This document shows positions 18,701 through 29,000 of a stretch of DNA of 64,000 nucleotides, piece by piece. Made by a program: the position numbers and the translations under genes. Every line of letters begins with the position of its first letter. Positions within the stretch are counted from its first letter, which is position 1. Location: contig JALIZF010001829.1 of NCBI GenBank assembly GCA_029948255.1, forward strand, positions 1 through 64,000, in the 5' to 3' direction. The DNA comes from Telmatactis stephensoni (taxonomy: Eukaryota; Cnidaria; Anthozoa; Actiniaria; Isophelliidae). The notes under the pieces were generated by a model. It ran no database searches. It had not been told where the DNA came from and worked only from the letters and a program-made list of their open reading frames with translations.

Positions 18701-20225
18701 AACATTGTTGAATCACCCAACAAATTCTTGGGTGGCCAAACGGCATCCAACATTGCCGTAAAACAACAACTGGAAAGCATGCATGCTATTATGGTTTATA
18801 AAATCACCCATGCGTGCGTCCAACATGTTGGAAGGACCGGCCAAACGGATCCAACATCGCACATCCAACACGAGAACAAACGAAATGTTGGATGATGTTG
18901 GATAGAATGTTTGACGGGCTTCAAACTCCATCCAACATGTTGGGTGCTCCATCCAACACCATCCAACAAGGTGGCCAAACGACAAAATGTTGGATCGTCT
19001 AACAATGTTGGATGGTGTTGGGTCATCCAACATTTCCCGTTTGGCCGGGCCTTTATGGTTTAATATTTTTGGCCCTTTTACGGCTAATGGTTAACCCCAA
19101 TGAGATCCTCTTTAAAGTGTTTACGTCACATCCGCTAACTTTTTAATTGTGTACGGTGATGACTGACAATGATGTCTAGGCGATTCATTGCGTGACATCA
19201 AAACAGAAATTAATCACGCTATCTGTGTGTTACGGTACCTAATATCAATAGCAAAATTGCTTGAAAAATTGACCAGACACAAATAAGGATCAACAAGTCC
19301 TATTGGTTCCCGGTTACCCCTTATCCTCGGAAATCCAGGGGTAAAATTAATTCTATCGCTCGTTTCTTGCTTGGGAACGTTGCCTGTCAGAACTTGTCAG
19401 TCCGGAAGTCGTCGAATTTCAATAATCCATCAGTCCTTCCACCAATTAGATGCATGTCGACTCCGGGACAAGTTCCAACAGACAATGTAATGCATGTTCC
19501 TAGGCGTATTTTTTTAACTGCCGTTCGAGTATGGAATCCTGGGCTTCAGGGATTTTAGTTCGCTTTCTTTAGTGAGTGGAATCCAGGGTAGTTGCCGGCA
19601 CGTCACTGAAGCCAAAGTGAATTGCCAGTTTTCTGGCAACGTTGTTCTGTGCACGCCAAATCATGTCCATTTCCTCTTGATTGATAGGCTGACCTTGATA
19701 ATTTATCTAGATTGTTTTATGCTAATTCTGTTGTTTTCTTAGTGTTATTTAGTACTAGTACAATTACTGCACACTTTTAGTGTTTGTACTCTAATGTGAT
19801 AACCTTATATCATGTTATATTTAGCTATTTCAATTAACGTTGTCGCTGAAAAATGCCTAAAGGCTGAAACCTTTCAAGTATCTCCCGGGGGATATCTTTT
19901 GTTTAGACCTGTTTACTAACAACTTCGCTGTAGGCTATCTAAGAAATTAAGGAATATGTGCTCCAAGTTAGTAAATTTGCAAGCATACAGTGAGTTTCTT
20001 ATTGTAATGATGTCACTGATGAAAATATTCATGATTCCGCACTCAAAGCTTTTAGGCCTTTTTTCAGCGACCACGTTAATTGAATTAGCTATATAAATAA
20101 AATTATCGTTCGTAAACGTTGACTAACTGTTACTGAAGGATTAAAACCGTCCTACCTCCTTCGCTGTTGGCAACGAGATTAATGAAGGTCAAAAGAACCA
20201 CAATCATAATGCTCCAATACTTCAT
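10507..20225 (-). CDS. Discoidin/Ig type I membrane receptor, copy B (complete, 7 exons)
   Basis: Predicted cell-surface receptor of 604 residues. Exons in order: 20156-20225, 17764-18080, 17145-17304, 14140-14456, 12138-12546, 11259-11543, 10507-10763. All junctions are AG/GT, end phases 1,0,1,0,1,1 agree, and the lengths sum to 605 codons with stop. Residues 1-23 are a hydrophobic signal peptide. Residues 25-173 and 184-335 are two F5/8 type C domains, each split by an intron before VFQGN. Residues 340-424 and 426-515 are C2-type Ig domains (C358, W370, C405; C449, W461, C496). Residues 521-538 are a Ser/Gln-rich stalk, 539-560 the membrane helix, then a basic stop-transfer (RRFYRKK) and a short tail ending YRPL. 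F5/8C and Ig modules usually bind glycans, lipids or proteins outside the cell; the ligand is unknown. No ITIM or ITAM is visible. I do not recognise a named orthologue. The reading frame is intact throughout. Confidence 0.88.
11259..11543 (-). CDS. Copy B exon 6: Ig domain 2
   Basis: 285 nt, a single C2-type Ig domain with AVLSCYATGDPAPTITW and DQGVYECRAANDLG. Acceptor TTTGTACAG, donor GAAA|GTAAGT. Confidence 0.88.
11701..11815. repeat. CAGA/GACC tract (copy B intron 5)
   Basis: Blocks of CAGA and GACC repeats; the copy C equivalent (23945-24025) is about 32 bp shorter and the copy D equivalent (48118-48147) shorter still. Confidence 0.75.
11829..12110 (+). mobile_element. tRNA-derived SINE-beta (copy B intron 5)
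   Basis: Plus-strand A box TGGCTGAGTGG (about 11842) and B box GGTTCGAGTCC (11885) at tRNA-like spacing. They are followed by a body with TTTTCCGGGTTCTCCGGTTT, which resembles the conserved central domain of cnidarian Nin-type SINEs (from memory; not checked). Absent from the same intron of copy D. Confidence 0.6.
12138..12546 (-). CDS. Copy B exon 5: second F5/8C C-half plus Ig domain 1
   Basis: 409 nt. The first 47 codons repeat exon 3 (VFQGNTDTTSIVRHNL...CLRVEIYVNF). The rest is a complete C2-type Ig domain with LLLNCNATG, ITWKLNG and EGKYRCVATN. N-glycosylation sequons are seen at NFT, NAT and NGS. Donor ATG|GTGAGT. Confidence 0.88.
12547..14139 (-). other. Copy B intron 4 (equivalents 284-1877 in A, 24758-26319 in C)
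   Basis: Non-coding apart from relics. It holds a 233-bp MITE (12864-13096), fold-back sequences around 13580-13670 and 13970-14050 with paired GATTGATCAGA arms, a 40-bp SINE head near 13740-13780, and the last ~22 nt of a decayed F5/8C exon with its donor (13809-13831). Confidence 0.7.
12864..13096. mobile_element. MITE-1, copy B intron 4
   Basis: 233 bp, same TIRs and TTA duplication as the copy A element at 601. Confidence 0.72.
14140..14456 (-). CDS. Copy B exon 4: second F5/8C domain, N-terminal half
   Basis: 317 nt, the same length and phases as exon 2. Central residues from WLQVDMGASYL to SYWISMS are identical to exon 2, while the ends differ (CGNVHPLGVTSDKV at the N-terminus). This marks a within-gene exon duplication. 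Confidence 0.88.
15100..15800. mobile_element. Head-to-head tRNA-derived elements (copy B intron 3)
   Basis: Same arrangement as at 2880. The tracts differ in length and have interruptions (TTCTTC, TTTTC). Confidence 0.55.
16584..16927. mobile_element. Penelope-like inverted repeat (copy B intron 3)
   Basis: Same insertion as at 4325, same 13-bp flanking duplication, with a few indels in the left arm. Confidence 0.5.
17145..17304 (-). CDS. Copy B exon 3: first F5/8C domain, C-terminal half
   Basis: 160 nt, starts VFQGNNDTTSIVRHNL and contains the terminal F5/8C strand WPCLRVEIYV. It ends in a short proline linker (TPPPKPI) before the second domain. Acceptor TTTTTTCAG, donor ATAG|GTAAAA. Confidence 0.85.
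17360..17728 (-). mobile_element. tRNA-derived SINE-alpha (copy B intron 2)
   Basis: Same element as at 5100. A 70-bp patch (17572-17650) differs from copy A, which there resembles the independent copy at 52500. Confidence 0.65.
17764..18080 (-). CDS. Copy B exon 2: first F5/8C domain, N-terminal half
   Basis: 317 nt between acceptor ACACAG and donor AAG|GTTTGT. Encodes C25 and the F5/8C core WLQVDMGASYLVCGIATQG followed by WTTSYWISMS, both typical discoidin-domain strands. It has an additional cysteine in LVCGIA where copy D has serine. Confidence 0.88.
18640..19052. mobile_element. MITE-2, copy B intron 1
   Basis: 413 bp, same ends, TTA flanks and internal TCCAACA words as the copy A element at 6379. 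Confidence 0.75.
19822..20091. mobile_element. MITE-3 (copy B intron 1)
   Basis: Same TIRs as at 7561, but the 150-bp centre has diverged from copy A by many substitutions and small indels, unlike the flanking intron. Confidence 0.6.
20156..20225 (-). CDS. Copy B exon 1: signal peptide
   Basis: ATG at 20225-20223 opens 23 codons with the hydrophobic run IMIVVLLTF, then a GGAG|GTAGGA donor (phase 1). The start is chosen because the same ATG and hydrophobic run are conserved in copies A, C and D. Confidence 0.85.
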
Positions 20226-21121
20226 TATATATAGTTTCAAAGATGCTCAATTTCCGTCGTCCTGGAATTCTTGTTACATCGTAGTGAAATAAACACCAGG
20301 AAAGGTACGTTGACATAACCGAACATTTCAAACTACTTCCGGCCATTATGAAATCTATCTGCTGAACGGAAATGGCTATTTGGACTTCCGCTTCTCTCCA
20401 ACAAGCGTGACGGCCACAAAGAACGACTGTGAAGGTCTGTGAAGGGCTCGCTTGAAAGGCTGGGCATAGCCCTTTGTCTTGATCTTTGTTCCTTTGAGAT
20501 TTGCGGTTAAAAGCCGGCTTGAAAAAAATCCCCATATAACTTACAATAAGCCATTATTAATGCTTCCGGAAATTGCGGCTTGCAATTTGCTCTCCCCTGG
20601 CCAAGTGATTCAAAAACTGTCTGGGTACGCTGAATAAAACGTGCCAACGTTAGCTGGCCTTACGTTGGGAGGGGTGTGGAGGGATAAGGGGTACGTATGC
20701 AGCGCTACTTAAGTTATACTTTCCCTTTTCCCTTCCATTCTTCTTCTCCCTTTCTGTTTTTCTCTGGACGTAGACAGACAACAGACACACCGACCGACCG
20801 ACTGACCGAGCGACTGACAGACAGACAGACAGACAGACAAACATAATGGTCTTTTACGGGTGGCATGGACGAGCTTTTGTAATGAGATAAATGAATAATT
20901 GTGGATAATTGTTTAAAAAAGATCAACTCAGCTTATAATTTACTACTTAGTTTATTGTATCTTTTCCTTCATAGGCTCCCTCCACACAAACTGATTCTGA
21001 TATCAATTTCACAGCCCATACTTATTTCAACTCGTGGATACATCTCCGGTTTCGCGCCCGCACCTTAGACAAACGAAAAATGCCTTTTAACTAGTGTTAC
21101 GAGAGGGACTTTGTAAGGAAT

Positions 21122-21504
21122 TTGACATTTGACATTTTTATTCAGAAATTAAATATTATTTAGATAATTACACATTTACCTGCTAATAGCATAGCGCTAA
21201 TCGAGGCAGGTTGAGAATGTAAGATAGTTCATTAAAATTTCATACACTAGTATTAAATGACTTAAATGGATATTAAATAGATGGCAAGAATCAGGTTCAT
21301 CAGATTATCGAGGTATGTAATTTTATATACTAGAATTAGGTTCACGCCAAAAGAATACACTAATTTATAAATATACTGAAATGCATATCTAGGAAAATAA
21401 TCTAGAAATAGATAGTTTTATCGATCTTTGAATAGAGAATTTAGAATTACTGTGTAGCTTTCAGAATGTAAGTTCTCTTAGGAATCTGAGGATATAGTTC
21501 TCTG
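21122..21504 (-). mobile_element. Retro-insertion in B/C spacer
   Basis: Same insertion and AGGAAT flanks as at 8880; duplicated together with the array unit. Confidence 0.45.
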
Positions 21505-22179
21505 AGGAATCGCTTGCTCTGCCAACTGGTTTATTAGACTTTGAACAAGAGCTAATTACAAGCTGAGCAAGGGTTGGTACTACAAGGCGGGATAGAGCCA
21601 GGCCAACCAGAAAGACTTTCCTTAGTCGGAGTGGCTGTCAGAAGGAGTTCCTTACTCGACCACTTAGGGCTGTACTTTCCAATTAACAATGAGTCGAATA
21701 TAATCCCAAACTTGCCTCGCTAGTTTGTACAAAGACTAAAGAGTGTGCGAGTGTAACAAATATCGACAGTCCTTAAATAACAACTAAACTAAATCTAATT
21801 TCCTGTTTACATCACGTTTGGAGTCAAAGAGAAACCCTACGTTGGTCTGTTTGGGTTATAGTGAAAGAGGGTGCGTCACACAAGTCGAAACAATACACAA
21901 ATCCTACAATCAAAACGGTCAAGGTTACAACACTTAAAATGCTTAATTAGTAAAATTACTCAAAAATATACATTGAGGTTAATAATTATAACATAGCTAC
22001 AATCTTACGCGCGCTCTGATTGGCCAGAAAGCTATCAACTATTTGCCCATGGGCTGCGAGGCGCGCGCACTATCTTCATCATCTTTTTCAAATCGTTCGT
22101 TTTTAAGGTTGAAAAGTCTATGAACTATTTCCCCATGGGCTGCACGGCTCCGTTTCTAACGTTCTAGGCTCTGTTTTAA

Positions 22180-22372
22180 ATCAATTAGACAACAGAAAGC
22201 CGCTTGCCCATTGCGTTATAGACGCACTTGAGAAAATATAAAGAACTCTTAACAAACTAGAGTCGCACTCGGCTATGCCTCGTGCCACTCTTACGTTTGT
22301 TAATCGTTCTTTATATTTTCTCTCGTGCGTCTATAACGCCATGGGCGCGCGGCTTTCTGTTGTCTAATTGAT
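22180..22372. mobile_element. Fold-back element (B/C spacer)
   Basis: Same inverted arms and centre as at 9937. Confidence 0.6.
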
Positions 22373-22749
22373 AAATACATAATTACTGGAAATCTGTAGC
22401 GTAACACCAGTGTGAATGGAAGACCTAATCGATCAACCTATACAACAAAAAAAGATGCTTTTCTAAATTTATCCCGACTAGTGTAGACATGTGTTTACGT
22501 CACATTGTGTCTGATGACTGATAATGATGTCTAGACTATGCAAAGTCAGCGGCAAGCAGTCTTCTGAAGTCAAGACGGAATTCAGGATTGTTCAGTGCGC
22601 TCGCAATTCATGTCTATTTCTTAGTCGATTGACAACCTGCTATGATGCCATTTTCAATTTTTATCTAGGTTATTTTATCTTATAAGAATTATAGATCTTA
22701 TACTTATTATTTTCATTCCCTAATTCTCACTAACAGTGCTAATTTGCGG

Positions 22750-23006
22750 TTACAAAGGTCTGTAGTTGTAAGATGCACTGTCGTTAGAAGACCAGTCGGG
22801 ATGAACCGGATTTGTCTCGTCACTCGTCATTGAAATCGTGGCAATTAGTTTTGGTGGTTCCTGTTTTTTGCGGTAAAAACGACGAAAGAGGACAACATTG
22901 ATAGCGATGGACACCACTAGTATCAGCACTAGAGGTATTATGACACCCACGGATGTACTGCTTGAACCAGAAGAATGAGACGATTGTTGCTTTGATTGCT
23001 CAGGAC
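22750..23006 (-). CDS. Copy C exon 7: stalk, transmembrane helix, tail
   Basis: 257 nt, same stalk, helix (VGVIIPLVLILVVSIAINVV) and C-terminal YNYRPL as copy B. Stop at 22752-22750. Confidence 0.85.
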
Positions 23007-26000
23007 CTAGAATGAAAATATATCAGTTAAGTTCCCTAACGAGAGTCGTTACACAGGCTATGTACTCAAGGGCGAAATCCTCCCTCCCCTCCCCTTGCAC
23101 TAATTTTCAATACAATCTACAGAACAAAATATTTGTGGCTTCAGTTCTAGTTCAATTGCATTGAAAACTATATGCAGTAGCCACATGCGCTTTTAAAGTG
23201 CCTACGATAATATTGATATTTTACTATTACAGATTACTACCTTATCTTTATTATTACACACGACTAGAGAGCAAAGTACGTAAGAGCAAGTAAAAGCAAT
23301 TGAGTATATCAGTCCCTATTTCTTGCAAAGCTTGAAGCTAAGGTTGCCGGCCGCCAAGCCTTTGGAAATGGGTCTATATCACTACAAGTAGTAGCCACGC
23401 GCACTTTTCAAGCCCATTTTTATCCATTACATGAATTAAACACAATTGTCCCTCTCCTTTTCATTCAAGAAAGGTAAGTTTTTCTCCTTTTGTGAACTTA
23501 CTTTCAGCACTAGAGTCATTTAATGTAACTTTGATCGTTGTCCGTGCATCACCAAGGTCATTAGCAGCTCGACATTCATAAACTCCCTGATCTATCTCTG
23601 ACACCTTGGGTATCACTAGCACGTGACCATTGTCGTGTACTCTAGCACGTGGTATGTTCGTGCTGCTGTCTTTTGTCCACGTGATCGTTGGCGCCGGGTC
23701 ACCAGTGGCATAGCAAGATAACACTGCAGTGCTTTGATGAACGAATGACTTTTGAGGCTGAGATGATTCTATAATTTTTGGTTTTTCTGTACAAATAAAG
23801 TACTGGTAAGACGGTTGGTCAATATGTCGGTCGGAAGGTCGGTCAGTGAGTCATTCCTTTGTTCCTTCTTTCGTTCCCGCATTCATTGCATTCATTTATT
23901 CATTTACAGTCAGTCAGTTATCTAATCAGTCATGCAGTCAATCATTCAGACAGACACACATAAGTACAGACAGACACGTAGACAGACAACAGACACACCG
24001 ACCGACCGACAGACAGACAGACAGTGTAATGGTCTTTTACGGGTGGCATGGTTGGCTGAGTGGTGAGAGCACCGGCCTTTCACCGCTGTGGTCCGGGTTC
24101 GAGTCCCCGCTCGAACTCGGATCATATGTGAATTGAGTTTGTTTGATGTGTTGTTCTCTACCATGCCACAAGGGTTTTTTTCCGGGTTCTCCGGTTTTTC
24201 CTCCCTCAGCAAAAATCAACATGTGAGTTGAGCGATGTATGCAAAATATCTAATGTAGAGGTAGTGAGTGCCTGCAGAAGAATAGACGCTACGTGGTTCT
24301 GTTGTAGCTAGAATATTATTATATATTTATTTTTATTCTATTACTCACCATAAATCACAACATCAACATCTTTACTCTCAACTGATCCTTCTCTGTTTGT
24401 CGCTACACAACGATATTTCCCTTCAAAATTTTTGTCATTTTCAACTTCCTGAACCCAAAGACTTCCGTTGGCCAACACCTTGCCAAATATAGCTTCATTT
24501 CCGTTTAATTTCCAGGTGATTTTGGGACTAGGCGTGCCTGTTGCGTTACAGTTGAGAAGTAGATTTTGTCCCGCAACAACTGTAGACGGTTTGGGGTGTT
24601 GTTTAATAACTGGTGCTGTGAGGTTCACGTAGATCTCTACCCTCAAACACGGCCACGTAACATACGTCATTGGGTGAAAACGAATATATCGCCTTTGAAA
24701 AGGTGCAGCTAAGTTGTGTCGTACAATTGAAGTAGTGTCAGTGTTTCCCTGGAAAACCTGAACAAATTAAAGCTATCGCAATAAGACACTGTAATCAAGA
24801 TATAGGCCTACTCCAGGAGCATAAGTTTCCTCATTAAAACGTCGGCTTAAAGCACCATAAAACGCCTTAAAATGCCATAAAATACTCAATGCAGCCTAAA
24901 GTAGCCTTAGGTTGATTTCTGTTAATTCAAGTCTTTTAATAAGTTGCCTTAACACGTCTAAAAACGCCGTAAAACGCAACAAAAAATTACACAAATTTCT
25001 CCACATTTTCTTAAAACGTACGCCGTAGAACGCCTTAAGTTGCATTAAGTTGCTGTAAAAACCTTAAGGACTTAAGGCGGTGTTACACGAGACGATTTTT
25101 AACGACGATTTTCCGCGCAACGTTGCAACAACTTGCAATATTTTGCGTTGCGAGTTTCTGAGTTGAATTCAAAAACTCGCAACGCGTTGCCGAAGCGAAA
25201 ATTGCAAGGAAAATCGTTTCACGTGTCATGTTACAGGAGAAAGATTTTTAAAGCAACGCCGTTGCGCTGAAAATCGTCGTTAAAAATCGCCTCGTGTAAC
25301 ACCGCCTTTAAGGACCCGGGATAGGCCTATATATGTTCAAATCACTTTATGACTGGAATAACCATCATATAAGGCATGCTCTCATTGATGGAATGACGCG
25401 TATACCCCCAGGGAGCCCAACTATTTCTTTTGAGAAAAACCTCGATAAAAACAATATAAAAACTTAACGATAAAAACTAGAAAAGAGCACGAAAAATGAG
25501 AAAATATACTGTCCGAGGGAGACTGGGAGCGACAAATTTATATATTTTATTTTTCGTGCTTTATTCTGCTTTTCAAAAAGAAATAGGTGGGTTCCCTGTG
25601 TTTTCGTGCTAAAACGGCTACGCTGATCGACCCGAAAACTGCGCGCGGTCTTTTCAAATTTTTTGTCAGTGTAAATGAATACTGAATGTACTCAAAAACA
25701 CTGTTATAATTTATCATTGAAATAGAAAACGTGCCCGCTGTGTTCTTTCTCTAGACTTAGAGCATGTGGCGATTGATCAGAATACTTGAGAAGGGTGTAA
25801 GTACGCCTCGTGCGTCTCTTAACATTGTTCTCGTGTTCTGATCAATCTCTGCGTGCTCTAAAAATGTACATAAAACGCGCGCGCACCATTTCTATTTCTT
25901 CACTATATTTACTAACAAACCTGCGCTCAACCTACTGAGCCAACCTGGCGGCGGTTACTTGACTATATCACAATACATATTGATTGACAAACCTTGAGTC

Positions 26001-29000
26001 TGCCACACTCATACGAAAACTGCTCTATGAACACAGCGCGCAAACGCCTTTTTCGAATTTTCGGTCAGTGTAATTGAAATCGTTCAAAAAATATTATATT
26101 TCATAAAGGAAATAGAAAACTTGCCCACTCTGCTGTGTGCAGCTGATTAGGAACACTTGGCGATTGATCAGACTACTCGAGAAGGGTGTACTTCTCTTGC
26201 TTCTCTTAACACATCCCTCGTGTTTCATCAATATTAGAATATTCGTGTACTTTAGATCTGCACATAGATGCGCATGCGCGCCCACTTTGTTTATTTCTTT
26301 AGCAAATTGATTAACAAACCTTGACTCTGCCACTCTCGTTGTATTGCTCAAACATATTATCATCAAGTGACATGCTGATCCAGTAACTAGTTGTCCATTC
26401 TGGTGTTCCAAATTGCTTTCCTTGTGTCGCGATACCACAAACAAGATACGATGCCCCCATATCTACTTGTAGCCAATCGTATCCACGTACAGTCCTAGGA
26501 CACCAGGCTGTCAATGCCTTTAAGCGGCCATGAGGTGCAATGAGATAACCTTCCTTCCAATAGCTTGATGCTGTCATTTGTTTGTCTGGGATGACTTTGT
26601 CGCTGGTGACGCCTAAAGGGTGAACATTGCCACAACCTGTGTATGCAAACAGACGAGTTCTTCAATTCAGTCCGTGTCGCTCAAGACACACTTGACGGGC
26701 GAGTAGCAAACAAGATGCGCTGTATAAGAACAATACGTGGCAGAGTTTGGTCAGCGGTGCCAAGAAAGAAATGCCGCGTAGGCGCGCGCACTTAAAACAA
26801 TTTTTTGTCCAAGTGTGTGCCCTATTCCTAACTTCTTCAAGACGCATAAAATGCGACTGTAGTACAAAAATGACCCCTAAGCTCAATTAAAATGGAGTCT
26901 TGATTATTATTTTTTTCAAGAGAAAGTTGGGCTTCCCCTGTGAACTGTTACTCAGCTGCATCGATGCTCTCTAATGGATTATATGCCCATCGCTTGGGGT
27001 GGTTCGAAGGTTCGAACGACCAGTCCCTCCCTTCCTACTGAAAAGATAGCCACTTAGCCTGGGCTACTATTCCCTTAAGAAACTACATTCATAGGCATTT
27101 CTCTCAAAATGAACCTTTGGTGAATGCTGGTGAATTATGGTTTTATCAAACCCCGACCTTCAGCTATTTACTTTAACGGTTTCATAGTTTTAATAACTGA
27201 AGTATTTTCCACCATTTCTATATTTATTCTTTCATAATCTTTTTATTTCTCTGTTTTTTCTCTTTTTTTTAATTAACAACTAATTTTGATTTTGAGACAA
27301 GGAGAAAGAAGGACAAAAAAGAAAGAAAGAAAGAAAGAAAGATAAAGAATAATAATAAAAATTAGAAAAAGACCCAAGCCGGTTTCGAACCCGGCTTTTA
27401 CATCTGCTCATTTGCTTCACAGTCCAAAGGTTTTCCAATTGCGCCACGGGATCGCGTAATTTACACAACAATATATAGCCAATTCACAGGATACACTAGG
27501 TTATTTTGTCTTCCAAACCCCTCAGTAAACCAGTTAGCCTAGTGGTAAGGTTCAGTCATCTATGGCTTGGGATCCGACTGTTTCCTCCCTCTTTGATTGC
27601 GAAGCTCGCTGTGTTCTGCAGGATAGCGCGGAAGGGGCCGAGATCTCCATCCTATACGCAACATGCGATGATTCTGATCAGCGATTTGTCTGGATGCTGG
27701 TCCGAATTTTTGGGTTTTGCATAAAATTAGCATATTAATTTGCTTTGGGTAACAGGTTCGAGTCCTGCCTGCGTCAACAACTTCTTTTTTTCTTTTTTCT
27801 TTTTCTGTTTTTAATAGATTCTATTTCGCTTCTCTAATTTTTCTTGGCTTAAAAATCTGGTCCTCAATGAAGAAAACTACATAAACTCTTTACATTGGCT
27901 TGATGCTTTCAAATTTTTGCGTAATTTAGAAAACAAAATTCCATGAAATATGAGTTATCGGAAAAAATTCATTCCACTTTCCAAAAGCCAGCTGGACCTC
28001 TGATGTTGATACAGCCGTCATTCCGAGGCATTCAATAACAATATGGTGGGAATAATCGAACCTCCTATATCACTATGCTTGCGATGGGCCCGGATCAGTT
28101 ATTGTGTTTTCAAAATTGAGCTTCCCCAGTGAACTCTTAGTCAGCTGTATCGATGCTCGGAAGCTTCTTTCTGAATAAAGTTTACAGTTCAACTGCATTT
28201 TCTCACAAATTATTATTTTGCAATCTTACAAAAATATGCAAAAATTCAGAAAAGTTTGAACGTCCGATCTTTTGATATCAATATTTGGTATCTACTAAAA
28301 CACGATTCTTTTTTAGAATTTATGGCATGAATTCTAGCCAAATCGTGTAGATCGAGTTTAACACTAATAAGTAGATTTTTAGAAAGAATTCACTAGCGGA
28401 GATACTGTTTTTAATTGAATCAATGGTATCCAGATATACTGTGAGTGAAATGGAACAAAATCGACATCCCGGCAAAACGACTGGGCATGAGCATGCGCGA
28501 GTTTTCGCGTGCTTTCGCGCGGCCGCGTCTTTATCACAGGAATCCCAAACAATGTTTACAATTGTTTTTTTTTAGATTTTCCCATTTCATATCGTTGAGC
28601 TTAATTTTGAGCACAGAAGAAAACAGGAAAGTACTGAGAGAAAAAGACTGGCAAATACAAAGTCCTTAACCTCATCTTTTTGGGCTAAGTTTTGCGTTTC
28701 TGTGTTTCGCCAGCAAAGTTTTGTTTGTTTGACTATCCAATGTTCATTCATTTGAGCCAACTTTGAGGAGGACTGGAGAGGCAAGAATGTGCTTGGTATA
28801 TTTTGCCGCGGTATGAACAAAACATTTTGGGCAGAAATTGCTCTAAAGTCGATTACTATGTAAATTTTACCTATTGGTTTTGGTGGTGGTGTGAGGTTCA
28901 CGTAAATCTCCACTCTCAAGCATGGCCATGTAACATACTTCACTGGATGGAAACGAACATATCGCCTTTGAAAAGGTGTTGTTAAGTTGTGTCGTACAAT

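Larger units (their letters stand above)
18081..20155 (-). other. Copy B intron 1 (5820-7913 in A, 29805-44678 in C, 49298-51136 in D)
   Basis: Holds two TIR elements (18640-19052 and 19822-20091) and a decayed inverted repeat near 19530-19595 related to the 134-bp MITE at 33552. No coding exon was recognised. Confidence 0.65.
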
